Shown: in pieces, positions 34,801-45,823 of the stretch
How positions within the stretch are numbered: position 1 is the stretch's first letter
Layout: each line of letters starts with the position of its first letter
NCBI RefSeq assembly: GCF_029227915.1
Contig: NC_079877.1
Location: forward strand, 33,073,851-33,137,850
Direction of reading: 5' to 3'
Origin: Hydractinia symbiolongicarpus
Taxonomy: Eukaryota > Cnidaria > Hydrozoa > Anthoathecata > Hydractiniidae
DNA length: 64,000 nucleotides
Position numbers and translations under genes: made by a program
Notes under the pieces: generated by a model
What the model was told of the DNA's origin: nothing
The model's database searches: none
Seen by the model: only the letters and a program-made list of their open reading frames with translations

Positions 34801-35393
34801 AATTATCTTTTCACCACTAAAACGCATGAGACTTGTAGTTTTCAAAAATGTTTTCATTTTTGATGAGACGCTTAATGAAAGAGGTTTAATCGCCGGCAAA
34901 CGAAAACCCGCGATTTCACGTAAATCCTGGTTTTCGCCCGTATAGTCGAATGTATACAAACAAAGTACCCTGTGAGTAAACACATTTCCAAAACGATTTT
35001 TTAAATTATCTTTTCACCACTAAAACGCATGAGACTTGTAGTTTTCAAAAATGTTTTCATTTTTGATGAGACGCTTGTTGAAAGAGGTTTAATCGCCGGC
35101 AAACGAAAACCCGCGATTTCCCGTAAATCCCGGGCTTGGCCCGTATAGTCAAAAGTATACAAAGAAAGTACCCTGTGAGTAAACTCATTTCCAAAACGAT
35201 TTTTTAAAGTATCTTTTCACCACTAAAACGCACGAGACTTGTAGTTTTCAAAAATGTTTTCATTTTTGATGAGACGCTTGTTGAAAGAAGTTTAATTGCC
35301 GGCAAACGAAAACCCGCCATTTCCCGTAAACCCCGGACTCGGCCCGTATAGTCAAAAGTATACAAAGAAAGTACCCAGGGAGTAAACTCATTT
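28858..35393. repeat. Large segmental duplication, copy B
   Basis: This copy is collinear with 12779-23455 but 4.1 kb shorter, lacking 203, 1258 and 2681 bp relative to A. It starts with the same M4 and M5/M3 hybrid with GACGAG, passes through M7, M1-ext, M2 and two M6-M1 junctions (31131 and 32591, 1460 bp apart, as at 16511 and 17971 in A), then enters style II at about 33.0 kb. After 34541 it follows the 853-bp tetramer. Private changes include CCATTTCCCG in an M4 near 31.7 kb and GTATGCAAAG near 33.2 kb. Confidence 0.87.
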
Positions 35394-35840
35394 CCAAAAC
35401 GATTTTTTAAAGTATCTTTTCACCACTAAAACGCATGAGACTTGTAGTTTTCAAAAATGTTTTCATTTTTGATGAGACGCTGAATAAAAGAAGTTTAATT
35501 GCCGGCAAACGAAAACCCGCCATTTCCCGTAAGCCCCGGACTCGGCCCGTATAGTCAAAAGTATACAAAGAAAGTACCCAGGAAGTAAACTCATTTTCCA
35601 TGTATACAAAGAAAGTACCCTGTGAGTAAACACATTTCCAAAACGATTTTTTAAATTACCTTTTCACCACTAAAACGCATGAGACTTGTAGTTTTCAAAA
35701 ATGTTTTCATTTTTGATGAGACGCTTAATAAAAGAGGTTTAATCGCCGGCAAACGAAAACCCGCGATTTCACGTAAATCCCGGGTTTCGCCCGTATAGTC
35801 GAATGTATACAAAGAAAGTACCCTGTGAGTAAACTCATTT
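35394..35840. repeat. M1-ext-M3' block matching the 1.7-kb HOR
   Basis: This M1 with TAAGCCCCGG, its extension, and M3' with AAATTACC match the second half of the 1.7-kb HORs at about 25.2-25.6 and 26.9-27.3 kb. The monomer just before it (about 35191-35393) is an M1 with GCTTGTTGAAAGAAG and no extension, like the one at 19760, so this is a junction between two kinds of block. Confidence 0.82.
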
Positions 35841-37301
35841 CCAAAACGATTTTTTAAAGTATCTTTTCACCACTAAAACGCATGAGACTTGTAGTTTTCA
35901 AAAATGTTTTCATTTTTGATGAGACGCTGAATAAAAGAAAATTAATTGCCGGCAAACGAAAACCCGCCATTTCCCGTAAACCCGGGACTCGGCCCGTATA
36001 GTCAAAAGTATACAAAGAAAGTACCCTGTGAGTAAACACATTTCCAAAACGATTTTTTAAATTATCTTTTCACCACTAAAACGCATGAGACTTGTAGTTT
36101 TCAAAAATGTTTTCATTTTTGATGAGACGCTTGTTGAAAGAGGTTTAATCGCCGGCAAACGAAAACCCGCGATTTCCCGTAAATCCCGGCTTGGCCCGTA
36201 TAGTCAAAAGTATACAAAGAAAGTACCCTGTGAGTAAACTCATTTCCTGAACGATTTTTCAAATTATCTTTTCACCACTAAAACGCATGAGACTTGTAGT
36301 TTTCAAAAATGTTTTCATTTTTGATGAGACGCTTAATGAAAGAGGTTTAATCGCCGGCAAACGAAAACCCGCGATTTCCCGTAAATCCTGGTTTTCGCCC
36401 GTATAGTCGAATGTATACAAAGAAAGTACCCTGTGAGTAAACACATTTCCAAAACGATTTTTTAAATTATCTTTTCACCACTAAAACGCATGAGACTTGT
36501 AGTTTTCAAAAATGTTTTCATTTTTGATGAGACGCTTGTTGAAAGAGGTTTAATCGCCGGCAAACGAAAACCCGCGATTTTCCGTAAATCCCGGGCTTGG
36601 CCCGTATAGTCAAAAGTATACAAAGAAAGTACCCTGTGAGTAAACTCATTTCCTGAACGATTTTTTAAATTATTTTTTCACCACTAAAACGCATAAGACT
36701 TGTAGTTTTTAAAAATGTTTTCATTTTTGATGAGACGCTTAATGAAAGAGGTTTAATCGCCGGCAAACGAAAACCCGCGATTTCACGTAAATCCCGGGTT
36801 TGGCCCGTATAGTCGAATGTATACAAAGAAAGTACCCTGTGAGTAAACTCATTTCCAAAACGATTTTTTAAAGTATCTTTTCACCACTAAAACGCATGAG
36901 ACTTGTAGTTTTCAAAAATGTTTTCATTTTTGATGAGACGCTGAATAAAAGAAGTTTAATTGCCGGCAAACGAAAACCCGCCATTTCCCGTAAGCCCCGG
37001 ACTCGGTCCGTATAGTCAAAAGTATACAAAGAAAGTACCCAGGGAGTAAACTCATTTTCCATGTATACAAAGAAAGTACCCTGTGAGTAAACACATTTCC
37101 AAAACGATTTTTTAAATTATCTTTTCACCACTAAAACGCATGAGACTTGTAGTTTTCAAAAATGTTTTCATTTTTGATGAGACGCTTAATGAAAGAGGTT
37201 TAATCGCCGGCAAACGAAAACCCGCGATTTCACGTAAATCCCGGGTTTCGCCCGTATAGTCGAATGTATACAAAGAAAGTACCCTGTGAGTAAACTCATT
37301 T
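35841..37301. repeat. 1461-bp HOR unit
   Basis: M1 without extension (CCCGGGACTCGG), M2 with one G lost (CCCGGCTTGG near 36187), M3' after CTGAACGATTTTTCAAA, M2, M3, M1-ext, M3'. The first part returns at 37302 (offset 1461). It keeps AAAATTAATTGCC, which is lost in later copies. Confidence 0.84.
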
Positions 37302-38112
37302 CCAAAACGATTTTTTAAAGTATCTTTTCACCACTAAAACGCATGAGACTTGTAGTTTTCAAAAATGTTTTCATTTTTGATGAGACGCTGAATAAAAGAA
37401 GTTTAATTGCCGGCAAACGAAAACCCGCCATTTCCCGTAAACCCGGGACTCGGCCCGTATAGTCAAAAGTATACAAAGAAAGTACCCTGTGAGTAAACAC
37501 ATTTCCAAAACGATTTTTTAAATTATCTTTTCACCACTAAAACGCATGAGACTTGTAGTTTTCAAAAATGTTTTCATTTTTGATGAGACGCTTGTTGAAA
37601 GAGGTTTAATCGCCGGCAAACGAAAACCCGCGATTTCCCGTAAATCCCGGCTTGGCCCGTATAGTCAAAAGTATACAAAGAAAGTACCCTGTGAGTAAAC
37701 TCATTTCCTGAACGATTTTTCAAATTATCTTTTCACCACTAAAACGCATGAGACTTGTAGTTTTCAAAAATGTTTTCATTTTTGATGAGACGCTTAATGA
37801 AAGAGGTTTAATCGCCGGCAAACGAAAACCCGCGATTTCACGTAAATCCTGGTTTTCGCCCGTATAGTCGAATGTATACAAAGAAAGTACCCTGTGAGTA
37901 AACACATTTCCAAAACGATTTTTTAAATTATCTTTTCACCACTAAAACGCATGAGACTTGTAGTTTTCAAAAATGTTTTCATTTTTGATGAGACGCTTAA
38001 TGAAAGAGGTTTAATCGCCGGCAAACGAAAACCCGCGATTTCACGTAAATCCCGGGTTTCGCCCGTATAGTCGAACGTATACAAAGAAAGTACCCTGTGA
38101 GTAAACTCATTT
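37302..38112. repeat. 811-bp tetramer without extension, copy 1
   Basis: M1 (CCCGGGACTCGG, ending CCTGTGAG), M2 of 202 bp with CCCGGCTTGG, M3' following GATTTTTCAAATTATC, then a further M3'. The total is four monomers minus one base. The set starts again at 38113. Confidence 0.86.
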
Positions 38113-38720
38113 CCAAAACGATTTTTTAAAGTATCTTTTCACCACTAAAACGCATGAGACTTGTAGTTTTCAAAAATGTTTTCATTTTTGATGAGACGCT
38201 GAATAAAAGAAGTTTAATTGCCGGCAAACGAAAACCCGCCATTTCCCGTAAACCCGGGACTCGGCCCGTATAGTCAAAAGTATACAAAGAAAGTACCCTG
38301 TGAGTAAACACATTTCCAAAACGATTTTTTAAATTATCTTTTCACCACTAAAACGCATGAGACTTGTAGTTTTCAAAAATGTTTTCATTTTTGATGAGAC
38401 GCTTGTTGAAAGAGGTTTAATCGCCGGCAAACGAAAACCCGCGATTTCCCGTAAATCCCGGCTTGGCCCGTATAGTCAAAAGTATACAAAGAAAGTACCC
38501 TGTGAGTAAACTCATTTCCTGAACGATTTTTCAAATTATCTTTTCACCACTAAAACGCATGAGACTTGTAGCTTTTAAAAATGTTTTCATTTTTGATGAG
38601 ACGCTTAATGAAAGAGGTTTAATCGCCGGCAAACGAAAACCCGCGATTTCACGTAAATCCCGGGTTTGGCCCGTATAGTCGAATGTATACAAAGAAAGTA
38701 CCCTGTGAGTAAACTCATTT
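38113..38720. repeat. 811-bp tetramer without extension, partial copy 2
   Basis: M1, the 202-bp M2 and the GATTTTTCAAA monomer repeat, but the third monomer now has GTAGCTTTTAAAAATG and an M3 right half, and the fourth is missing. An extended M1 follows at 38721, returning to the 853-bp pattern. Confidence 0.84.
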
Positions 38721-40224
38721 CCAAAACGATTTTTTAAAGTATCTTTTCACCACTAAAACGCATGAGACTTGTAGTTTTCAAAAATGTTTTCATTTTTGAT
38801 GAGACGCTGAGTAAAAGAAGTTTAATTGCCGGCAAACGAAAACCCGCCATTTCCCGTAAACCCCGGACTCGGCCCGTATAGTCAAAAGTATACAAAGAAA
38901 GTACCCAGGGAGTGAACTCATTTTCCATGTATACAAAGAAAGTACCCTGTGAGTAAACACATTTCCAAAACGATTTTTTAAATTATCTTTTCACCACTAA
39001 AACGCATGAGACTTGTAGTTTTTAAAAATGTTTTCATTTTTGATGAGACGCTTAATGAAAGAGGTTTAATCGCCGGCAAACGAAAACCCGCGATTTCACG
39101 TAAATCCTGGTTTTCGCCCGTATAGTCGAATGTATACAAAGAAAGTACCCTGTGAGTAAACACATTTCCAAAACGATTTTTTAAATTATCTTTTCACCAC
39201 TAAAACGCATGAGACTTGTAGTTTTCAAAAATGTTTTCATTTTTGATGAGACGCTTGTTGAAAGTGGTTTAATCGCCGGCAAACGAAAACCCGCGATTTC
39301 CCGTAAATCCCGGGCTTGGCCCGTATAGTCTAAAGTATACAAAGAAAGTACCCTGTGAGTAAACTCATTTCCCGAACGATTTTTTAAATTATTTTTTTCA
39401 CCACTAAAACGCATAAGACTTGTAGTTTTCAAAAATTTTTTCATTTTTGATGAGACGCTTAATGAAAGAGGTTTAATCGCCGGCAAACGAAAACCCGCGA
39501 TTTCACGTAAATCCCGGGTTTGGCCCGTATAGTCGAATGTATACAAAGAAAGTACCCTGTGAGTAAACTCATTTCCAAAACGATTTTTTAAAGTATCTTT
39601 TCACCACTAAAACGCATGAGACTTGTAGTTTTCAAAAATGTTTTCATTTTTGATGAGACGCTGAATAAAAGAAGTTTAATTGCCGGCAAACGAAAACCCG
39701 CCATTTCCCGTAAACCCCGGACTCGGCCCGTATAGTCAAAAGTATACAAAGAAAGTACCCAGGGAGTGAACTCATTTTTTATGTATACAAAGAAAGTACC
39801 CTGTGAGTAAACACATTTCCAAAACGATTTTTTAAATTATCTTTTCACCACTAAAACGCATGAGACTTGTAGTTTTCAAAAATGTTTTCATTTTTGATGA
39901 GACGCTTGTTGAAAGAGGTTTAATCGCCGGCAAACGAAAACCCGCGATTTCCCGTAAATCCCGGGCTTGGCCCGTATAGTCCAAAGTATACAAAGAAAGT
40001 ACCCTGTGAGTAAACTCATTTCCTGAACGATTTTTTAAATTATTTTTTCACCACTAAAACGCATAAGACTTGTAGTTTTTAAAAATGTTTTCACTTTTGA
40101 TGAGACGCTTAATGAAAGAGGTTTAATCGCCGGCAAACGAAAACCCGCGATTTCACGTAAATCCCGGGTTTGGCCCGTATAGTCGAATGTATACAAAGAA
40201 AGTACCCTGTGAGTAAACTCATTT
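38721..40224. repeat. Style II block: one 853-bp tetramer and one 650-bp trimer
   Basis: M1-ext-M3'-M2-M3 occupies about 38721-39574 (one extra T in the M3 T-tract), followed by M1-ext-M2-M3. M1 ends GGGAGTGAACTC in both. The second extension begins TTTATGTATAC instead of TCCATGTATAC, so its M1 lacks the ATG on the minus strand. The hairpin at about 39430-39450 is damaged by AAAAATTTTTTC. Confidence 0.84.
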
Positions 40225-40427
40225 CCAAAACGATTTTTTAAAGTATCTTTTCACCACTAAAACGCATGAGACTTGTAGTTTTCAAAAATGTTTTCATTTT
40301 TGATGAGACGCTGGATAAAAGAAGTTTAATTGCCGGCAAACGAAAAACCGCCATTTCCCGTAAACCCCGGACTCGGCCCGTATAGTCAAAAGTATACAAA
40401 GAAAGTACCCAGGGAGTAAACTCATTT
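40225..40427. repeat. M1 variant with AAAACCG (CGAAAAACCGCC)
   Basis: In this M1 one CCCG box is lost: GAAAAACCGCC replaces GAAAACCCGCC. The change recurs in M1 at 42.2, 43.3, 44.8, 45.5, 46.7, 47.4, 49.1, 51.0 and 52.1 kb, so it marks a lineage limited to 40-52 kb. This copy also has GCTGGATAAAAG. Confidence 0.83.
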
Positions 40428-41280
40428 TCCATGTATACAAAGAAAGTACCCTGTGAGTAAACACATTTCCAAACCGATTTTTTAAATTATCTTTTCACCA
40501 CTAAAACGCATGAGACTTGTAGTTTTCAAAAATGCTTTCATTTTTGATGAGACGCTTAATGAAAGAGGTTTAATCGCCGGCAAACGAAAACCCGCGATTT
40601 CACGTAAATCCCGGGTTTCGCCCGTATAGTCGAATGTATACAAAGAAAGTACCCTGTGAGTAAACTCATTTCCAAAACGATTTTTTAAAGTATCTTTTCA
40701 CCACTAAAACGCATGAGACTTGTAGTTTTCAAAAATGTTTTCATTTTTGATGAGACGCTGAATAAAAGAAGTTTAATTGCCGGCAAACGAAAACCCGCCA
40801 TTTCCCGTAAACCCGGGACTCGGCCCGTATAGTCAAAAGTATACAAAGAAAGTACCATGTGAGTAAACTCATTTCCCGAACGATTTTTTAAATTATTTTT
40901 TCACCACTAAAACGCATGAGACTTGTAGTTTTTAAAAATGTTTTCATTTTTGATGAGACGCTTGTTGAAAGAGGTTTAATCGCCGGCAAACGAAAACCCG
41001 CGATTTTCCGTAAATCCCGGGCTTGGCCCGTATAGTCTAAAGAATACAAAGAAAGTACCCTGTGAGTAAACTCATTTCCCGAACGATTTTTTAAATTATT
41101 TTTTCACCACTAAAACGCATAAGACTTGTAGTTTTCAAAAAATTTTTCATTTTTGATGAGACGCTTAATGAAAGAGGTTTAATCGCCGGCAAACGAAAAC
41201 CCGCGATTTCACGTAAATCCCGGGTTTGGCCGGTATAGTCGAATGTATACAAAGAAAGTACCCAAGGAGTAAACTCATTT
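40428..41280. repeat. 853-bp unit (ext-M3'-M1-M2-M3), copy 1
   Basis: Extension, M3' with CCAAACCG and AAATGCTTTC, M1 with CCCGGGACTCGG ending CCATGTGAG, M2 with GATTTTCCG and GTCTAAAGAATAC, and M3 with CAAAAAATTTTTC. The last monomer (41078-41280) is an M3 body with an M1-style tail, CCCAAGGAG. All marks recur 853 bp later. Confidence 0.88.
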
Positions 41281-42140
41281 TCCATGTATACAAAGAAAGT
41301 ACCCTGTGAGTAAACACATTTCCAAACCGATTTTTTAAATTATCTTTTCACCACTAAAACGCATGAGACTTGTAGTTTTCAAAAATGCTTTCATTTTTGA
41401 TGAGACGCTTAATGAAAGAGGTTTAATCGCCGGCAAACGAAAACCCGCGATTTCACGTAAATCCCGGGTTTCGCCCGTATAGTCGAATGTATACAAAGAA
41501 AGTACCCTGTGAGTAAACTCATTTCCAAAACGATTTTTTAAAGTATCTTTTCACCACTAAAACGCATGAGACTTGTAGTTTTCAAAAATGTTTTCATTTT
41601 TGATGAGACGCTGAATAAAAGAAGTTTAATTGCCGGCAAACGAAAACCCGCCATTTCCCGTAAACCCGGGACTCGGCCCGTATTGTCAAAAGTATACAAA
41701 GAAAGTACCATGTGAGTAAACTCATTTCCCGAACGATTTTTTAAATTATTTTTTCACCACTAAAACGCATGAGACTTGTAGTTTTTAAAAATGTTTTCAT
41801 TTTTGATGAGACGCTTGTTGAAAGAGGTTTAATCGCCGGCAAACGAAAACCCGCGATTTTCCGTAAATCCCGGGCTTGGCCCGTATAGTCTAAAGAATAC
41901 AAAGAAAGTACCCTGTGAGTAAACTCATTTCCCGAACGATTTTTTAAATTATTTTTTCACCACTAAAACGCATAAGACTTGTAGTTTTCAAAAAATTTTT
42001 CATTTTTGATGAGACGCTTAATGAAAGAGGTTTAATCGCCGGCAAACGAAAACCCGCGATTTCACGTAAATCCCGGGTTTGGCCCTTGGCCCGTATAGTC
42101 GAATGTATACAAAGAAAGTACCCTGTGAGTAAACTCATTT
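41281..42140. repeat. 853-bp unit (ext-M3'-M1-M2-M3), copy 2 with 7-bp insertion
   Basis: This is the tandem copy of 40428-41280 with AAATGCTTTC, GTCTAAAGAATAC and CAAAAAATTTTTC again. The last monomer is 210 bp instead of 203 because TTGGCCC is duplicated in tandem near 42080-42093. Here the monomer keeps the normal M3 tail, so the CCCAAGGAG tail of copy 1 marks the exchange point. Confidence 0.88.
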
Positions 42141-43195
42141 CCAAAACGATTTTTTAAAGTATCTTTTCACCACTAAAACGCATGAGACTTGTAGTTTTCA
42201 AAAATGTTTTCATTTTTGATGAGACGCTGAATAAAAGAAGTTTAATTGCCGGCAAACGAAAAACCGCCATTTCCCGTAAACCCCGGACTCGGCCCGTATA
42301 GTCAAAAGTATACAAAGAAAGTACCCAGGGAGTAAACTCATTTTCCATGTATACAAAGAAAGTACCCTGTGAGTAAACACATTTCCAAACCGATTTTTTA
42401 AATTATCTTTTCACCACTAAAACGCATGAGACTTGTAGTTTTCAAAAATGTTTTCATTTTTGATGAGACGCTTAATGAAAGAGGTTTAATCGCCGGCAAA
42501 CGAAAACCCGCGATTTCACGTAAATCCCGGGTTTCGCCCGTATAGTCGAATGTATACAAAGAAAGTACCCTGTGAGTAAACTCATTTCCAAAACGATTTT
42601 TTAAAGTATCTTTTCACCACTAAAACGCATGAGACTTGTAGTTTTCAAAAATGTTTTCATTTTTGATGAGACGCTGAATAAAAGAAGTTTAATTGCCGGC
42701 AAACGAAAACCCGCCATTTCCCGTAAACCCGGGACTCGGCCCGTATAGTCAAAAGTATACAAAGAAAGTACCATGTGAGTAAACTCATTTCCCGAACGAT
42801 TTTTTAAATTATTTTTTCACCACTAAAACGCATGAGACTTGTAGTTTTCAAAAATGTTTTCATTTTTGATGAGACGCTTGTTGAAAGAGGTTTAATCGCC
42901 GGCAAACGAAAACCCGCGATTTCCCGTAAATCCCGGCTTGGCCCGTATAGTCAAAAGTATACAAAGAAAGTACCCTGTGAGTAAACTCATTTCCTGAACG
43001 ATTTTTCAAATTATTTTTTCACCACTAAAACGCATAAGACTTGTAGTTTTTAAAAATGTTTTCATTTTTGATGAGACGCTTAATGAAAGAGGTTTAATCG
43101 CCGGCAAACGAAAACCCGCGATTTCACGTAAATCCCGGGTTTGGCTCGTATAGTCGAATGTATACAAAGAAAGTACCCTGTGAGTAAACTCATTA
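42141..43195. repeat. Style II block with 202-bp M2
   Basis: M1 (AAAACCG form), extension, M3' with CCAAACCG, M1 with CCCGGGACTCGG, M2 with CCCGGCTTGG (one G lost), and M3 after GATTTTTCAAATT. This M3 has GGCTCGTATAG, a change that returns at 44.69 and 46.58 kb with the copies of the next block. Confidence 0.85.
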
Positions 43196-43843
43196 CCAAA
43201 ACGATTTTTTAAAGTATCTTTTCACCACTAAAACGCATGAGACTTGTAGTTTTCAAAATGTTTTCATTTTTGATGAGACGCTGAATAAAAGAAGTTTAAT
43301 TGCCGGCAAACGAAAAACCGCCATTTCCCGTAAACCCCGGACTCGGCCCGTATAGTCAAAAGTATACAAAGAAAGTACCCAGGGAGTAAACTCATTTTCC
43401 ATGCATACAAAGAAAGTACCCTGTGAGTAAACACATTTCCAAACCGATTTTTTAAATTATCTTTTTACCACTAAAACGCATGAGACTTGTAGTTTTCAAA
43501 AATGTTTTCATTTTTGATGAGACGCTTAATGAAAGAGGTTTAATCGCCGGCAAACGAAAACCCGCGATTTCACGTAAATCCCGGGTTTCGCCCGTATAGT
43601 CGAATGTATACAAAGAAAGTACCCTGTGAGTAAACTCATTTCCAAAACGATTTTTTAAAGTATCTTTTCACCACTAAAACGCATGAGACTTGTAGTTTTC
43701 AAAAATGTTTTCATTTTTGATGAGACGCTGAATAAAAGAAGTTTAATTGCAGGCAAACGAAAACCCGCCATTTCCCGCAAACCCGGGACTCGGCCGTATA
43801 GTCAAAAGTATACAAAGAAAGTACCATGTGAGTAAACTCATTT
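43196..43843. repeat. 648-bp trimer (M1-ext-M3'-M1), copy 1 of 5
   Basis: The unit follows CATTACC in place of CATTTCC and is recognised by CAAAATGTTTTC (one A lost from the hairpin arm), CCATGCATAC in the extension, TTTTTACCACT in M3' and TTGCAGGC with CGGCCGTATAG in the second M1. Other copies start at 44730, 45378, 46635 and 47283. Two single-base losses explain the length: 202+41+203+202. Confidence 0.9.
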
Positions 43844-43918
43844 CCCGAACGATTTTTTAAATTATTTTTTCACCACTAAAACGCAAACAAAGAAAGTACC
43901 CTGTGAGTAAACACATTT
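43844..43918. repeat. Truncated 75-bp monomer
   Basis: This monomer starts normally with CCCGAACG and a T-tract but jumps at ACTAAAACGCA (about 43884) straight to AACAAAGAAAG of the tail, losing about 128 bases including the hairpin and CCCG boxes. It ends in ACACATTT like an extension. No other monomer this short was seen in the window. Copies of the surrounding block elsewhere do not have it. Confidence 0.9.
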
Positions 43919-45823
43919 CCAAACCGATTTTTTAAATTATCTTTTCACCACTAAAACGCATGAGACTTGTAGTTTTCAAAAATGTTTTCATTTTTGATGA
44001 GACGCTTAATGAAAGAGGTTTAATCGCCGGCAAACGAAAACCCTCGATTTCACGTAAATCCCGGGTTTCGCCCGTATAGTCGAATGTATACAAAGAAAGT
44101 ACCCTGTGAGTAAACTCATTTCCAAAACGATTTTTTAAAGTATCTTTTCACCACTAAAACGCATGAGACTTGTAGTTTTCAAAAATGTTTTCATTTTTGA
44201 TGAGACGCTGAATAAAAGAAGTTTAATTGCCGGCAAACGAAAACCCGCCATTTCCCGTAAACCCGGGACTCGGCCCGTATAGTCAAAAGTATACAAAGAA
44301 AGTACCATGTGAGTAAACTCATTTCCCGAACGATTTTTTAAATTATTTTTTCACCACTAAAACGCATGAGACTTGTAGTTTTCAAAAATGTTTTCATTTT
44401 TGATGAGACGCTTGTTGAAAGAGGTTTAATCGCCGGCAAACGAAAACCCGCGATTTCCCGTAAATCCCGGCTTGGCCCGTATAGTCAAAAGTATACAAAG
44501 AAAGTACCCTGTGAGTAAACTCATTTCCTGAACGATTTTTCAAATTATTTTTTCACCACTAAAACGCATAAGACTTGTAGTTTTTAAAAATGTTTTCATT
44601 TTTGATGAGACGCTTAATGAAAGAGGTTTAATCGCCGGCAAACGAAAACCCGCGATTTCACGTAAATCCCGGGTTTGGCTCGTATAGTCGAATGTATACA
44701 AAGAAAGTACCCTGTGAGTAAACTCATTACCAAAACGATTTTTTAAAGTATCTTTTCACCACTAAAACGCATGAGACTTGTAGTTTTCAAAATGTTTTCA
44801 TTTTTGATGAGACGCTGAATAAAAGAAGTTTAATTGCCGGCAAACGAAAAACCGCCATTTCCCGTAAACCCCGGACTCGGCCCGTATAGTCAAAAGTATA
44901 CAAAGAAAGTACCCAGGGAGTAAACTCATTTTCCATGCATACAAAGAAAGTACCCTGTGAGTAAACACATTTCCAAACCGATTTTTTAAATTATCTTTTT
45001 ACCACTAAAACGCATGAGACTTGTAGTTTTCAAAAATGTTTTCATTTTTGATGAGACGCTTAATGAAAGAGGTTTAATCGCCGGCAAACGAAAACCCGCG
45101 ATTTCACGTAAATCCCGGGTTTCGCCCGTATAGTCGAATGTATACAAAGAAAGTACCCTGTGAGTAAACTCATTTCCAAAACGATTTTTTAAAGTATCTT
45201 TTCACCACTAAAACGCATGAGACTTGTAGTTTTCAAAAATGTTTTCATTTTTGATGAGACGCTGAATAAAAGAAGTTTAATTGCAGGCAAACGAAAACCC
45301 GCCATTTCCCGCAAACCCGGGACTCGGCCGTATAGTCAAAAGTATACAAAGAAAGTACCCTGTGAGTAAACTCATTACCAAAACGATTTTTTAAAGTATC
45401 TTTTCACCACTAAAACGCATGAGACTTGTAGTTTTCAAAATGTTTTCATTTTTGATGAGACGCTGAATAAAAGAAGTTTAATTGCCGGCAAACGAAAAAC
45501 CGCCATTTCCCGTAAACCCCGGACTCGGCCCGTATAGTCAAAAGTATACAAAGAAAGTACCCAGGGAGTAAACTCATTTTCCATGCATACAAAGAAAGTA
45601 CCCTGTGAGTAAACACATTTCCAAACCGATTTTTTAAATTATCTTTTTACCACTAAAACGCATGAGACTTGTAGTTTTCAAAAATGTTTTCATTTTTGAT
45701 GAGACGCTTAATGAAAGAGGTTTAATCGCCGGCAAACGAAAACCCGCGATTTCACGTAAATCCCGGGTTTCGCCCGTATAGTCGAATGTATACAAAGAAA
45801 GTACCCTGTGAGTAAACTCATTT
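43919..45823. repeat. 1905-bp HOR, copy 1
   Basis: The unit holds M3' with AACCCTCGATTTC, M1 ending CCATGTGAG, the 202-bp M2, M3 with GGCTCGTATAG, and two 648-bp trimers, the second incomplete. Every rare mark recurs 1905 bp further on: AACCCTCG at 44041 and 45946, GGCTCG at about 44687 and 46592. Confidence 0.88.
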
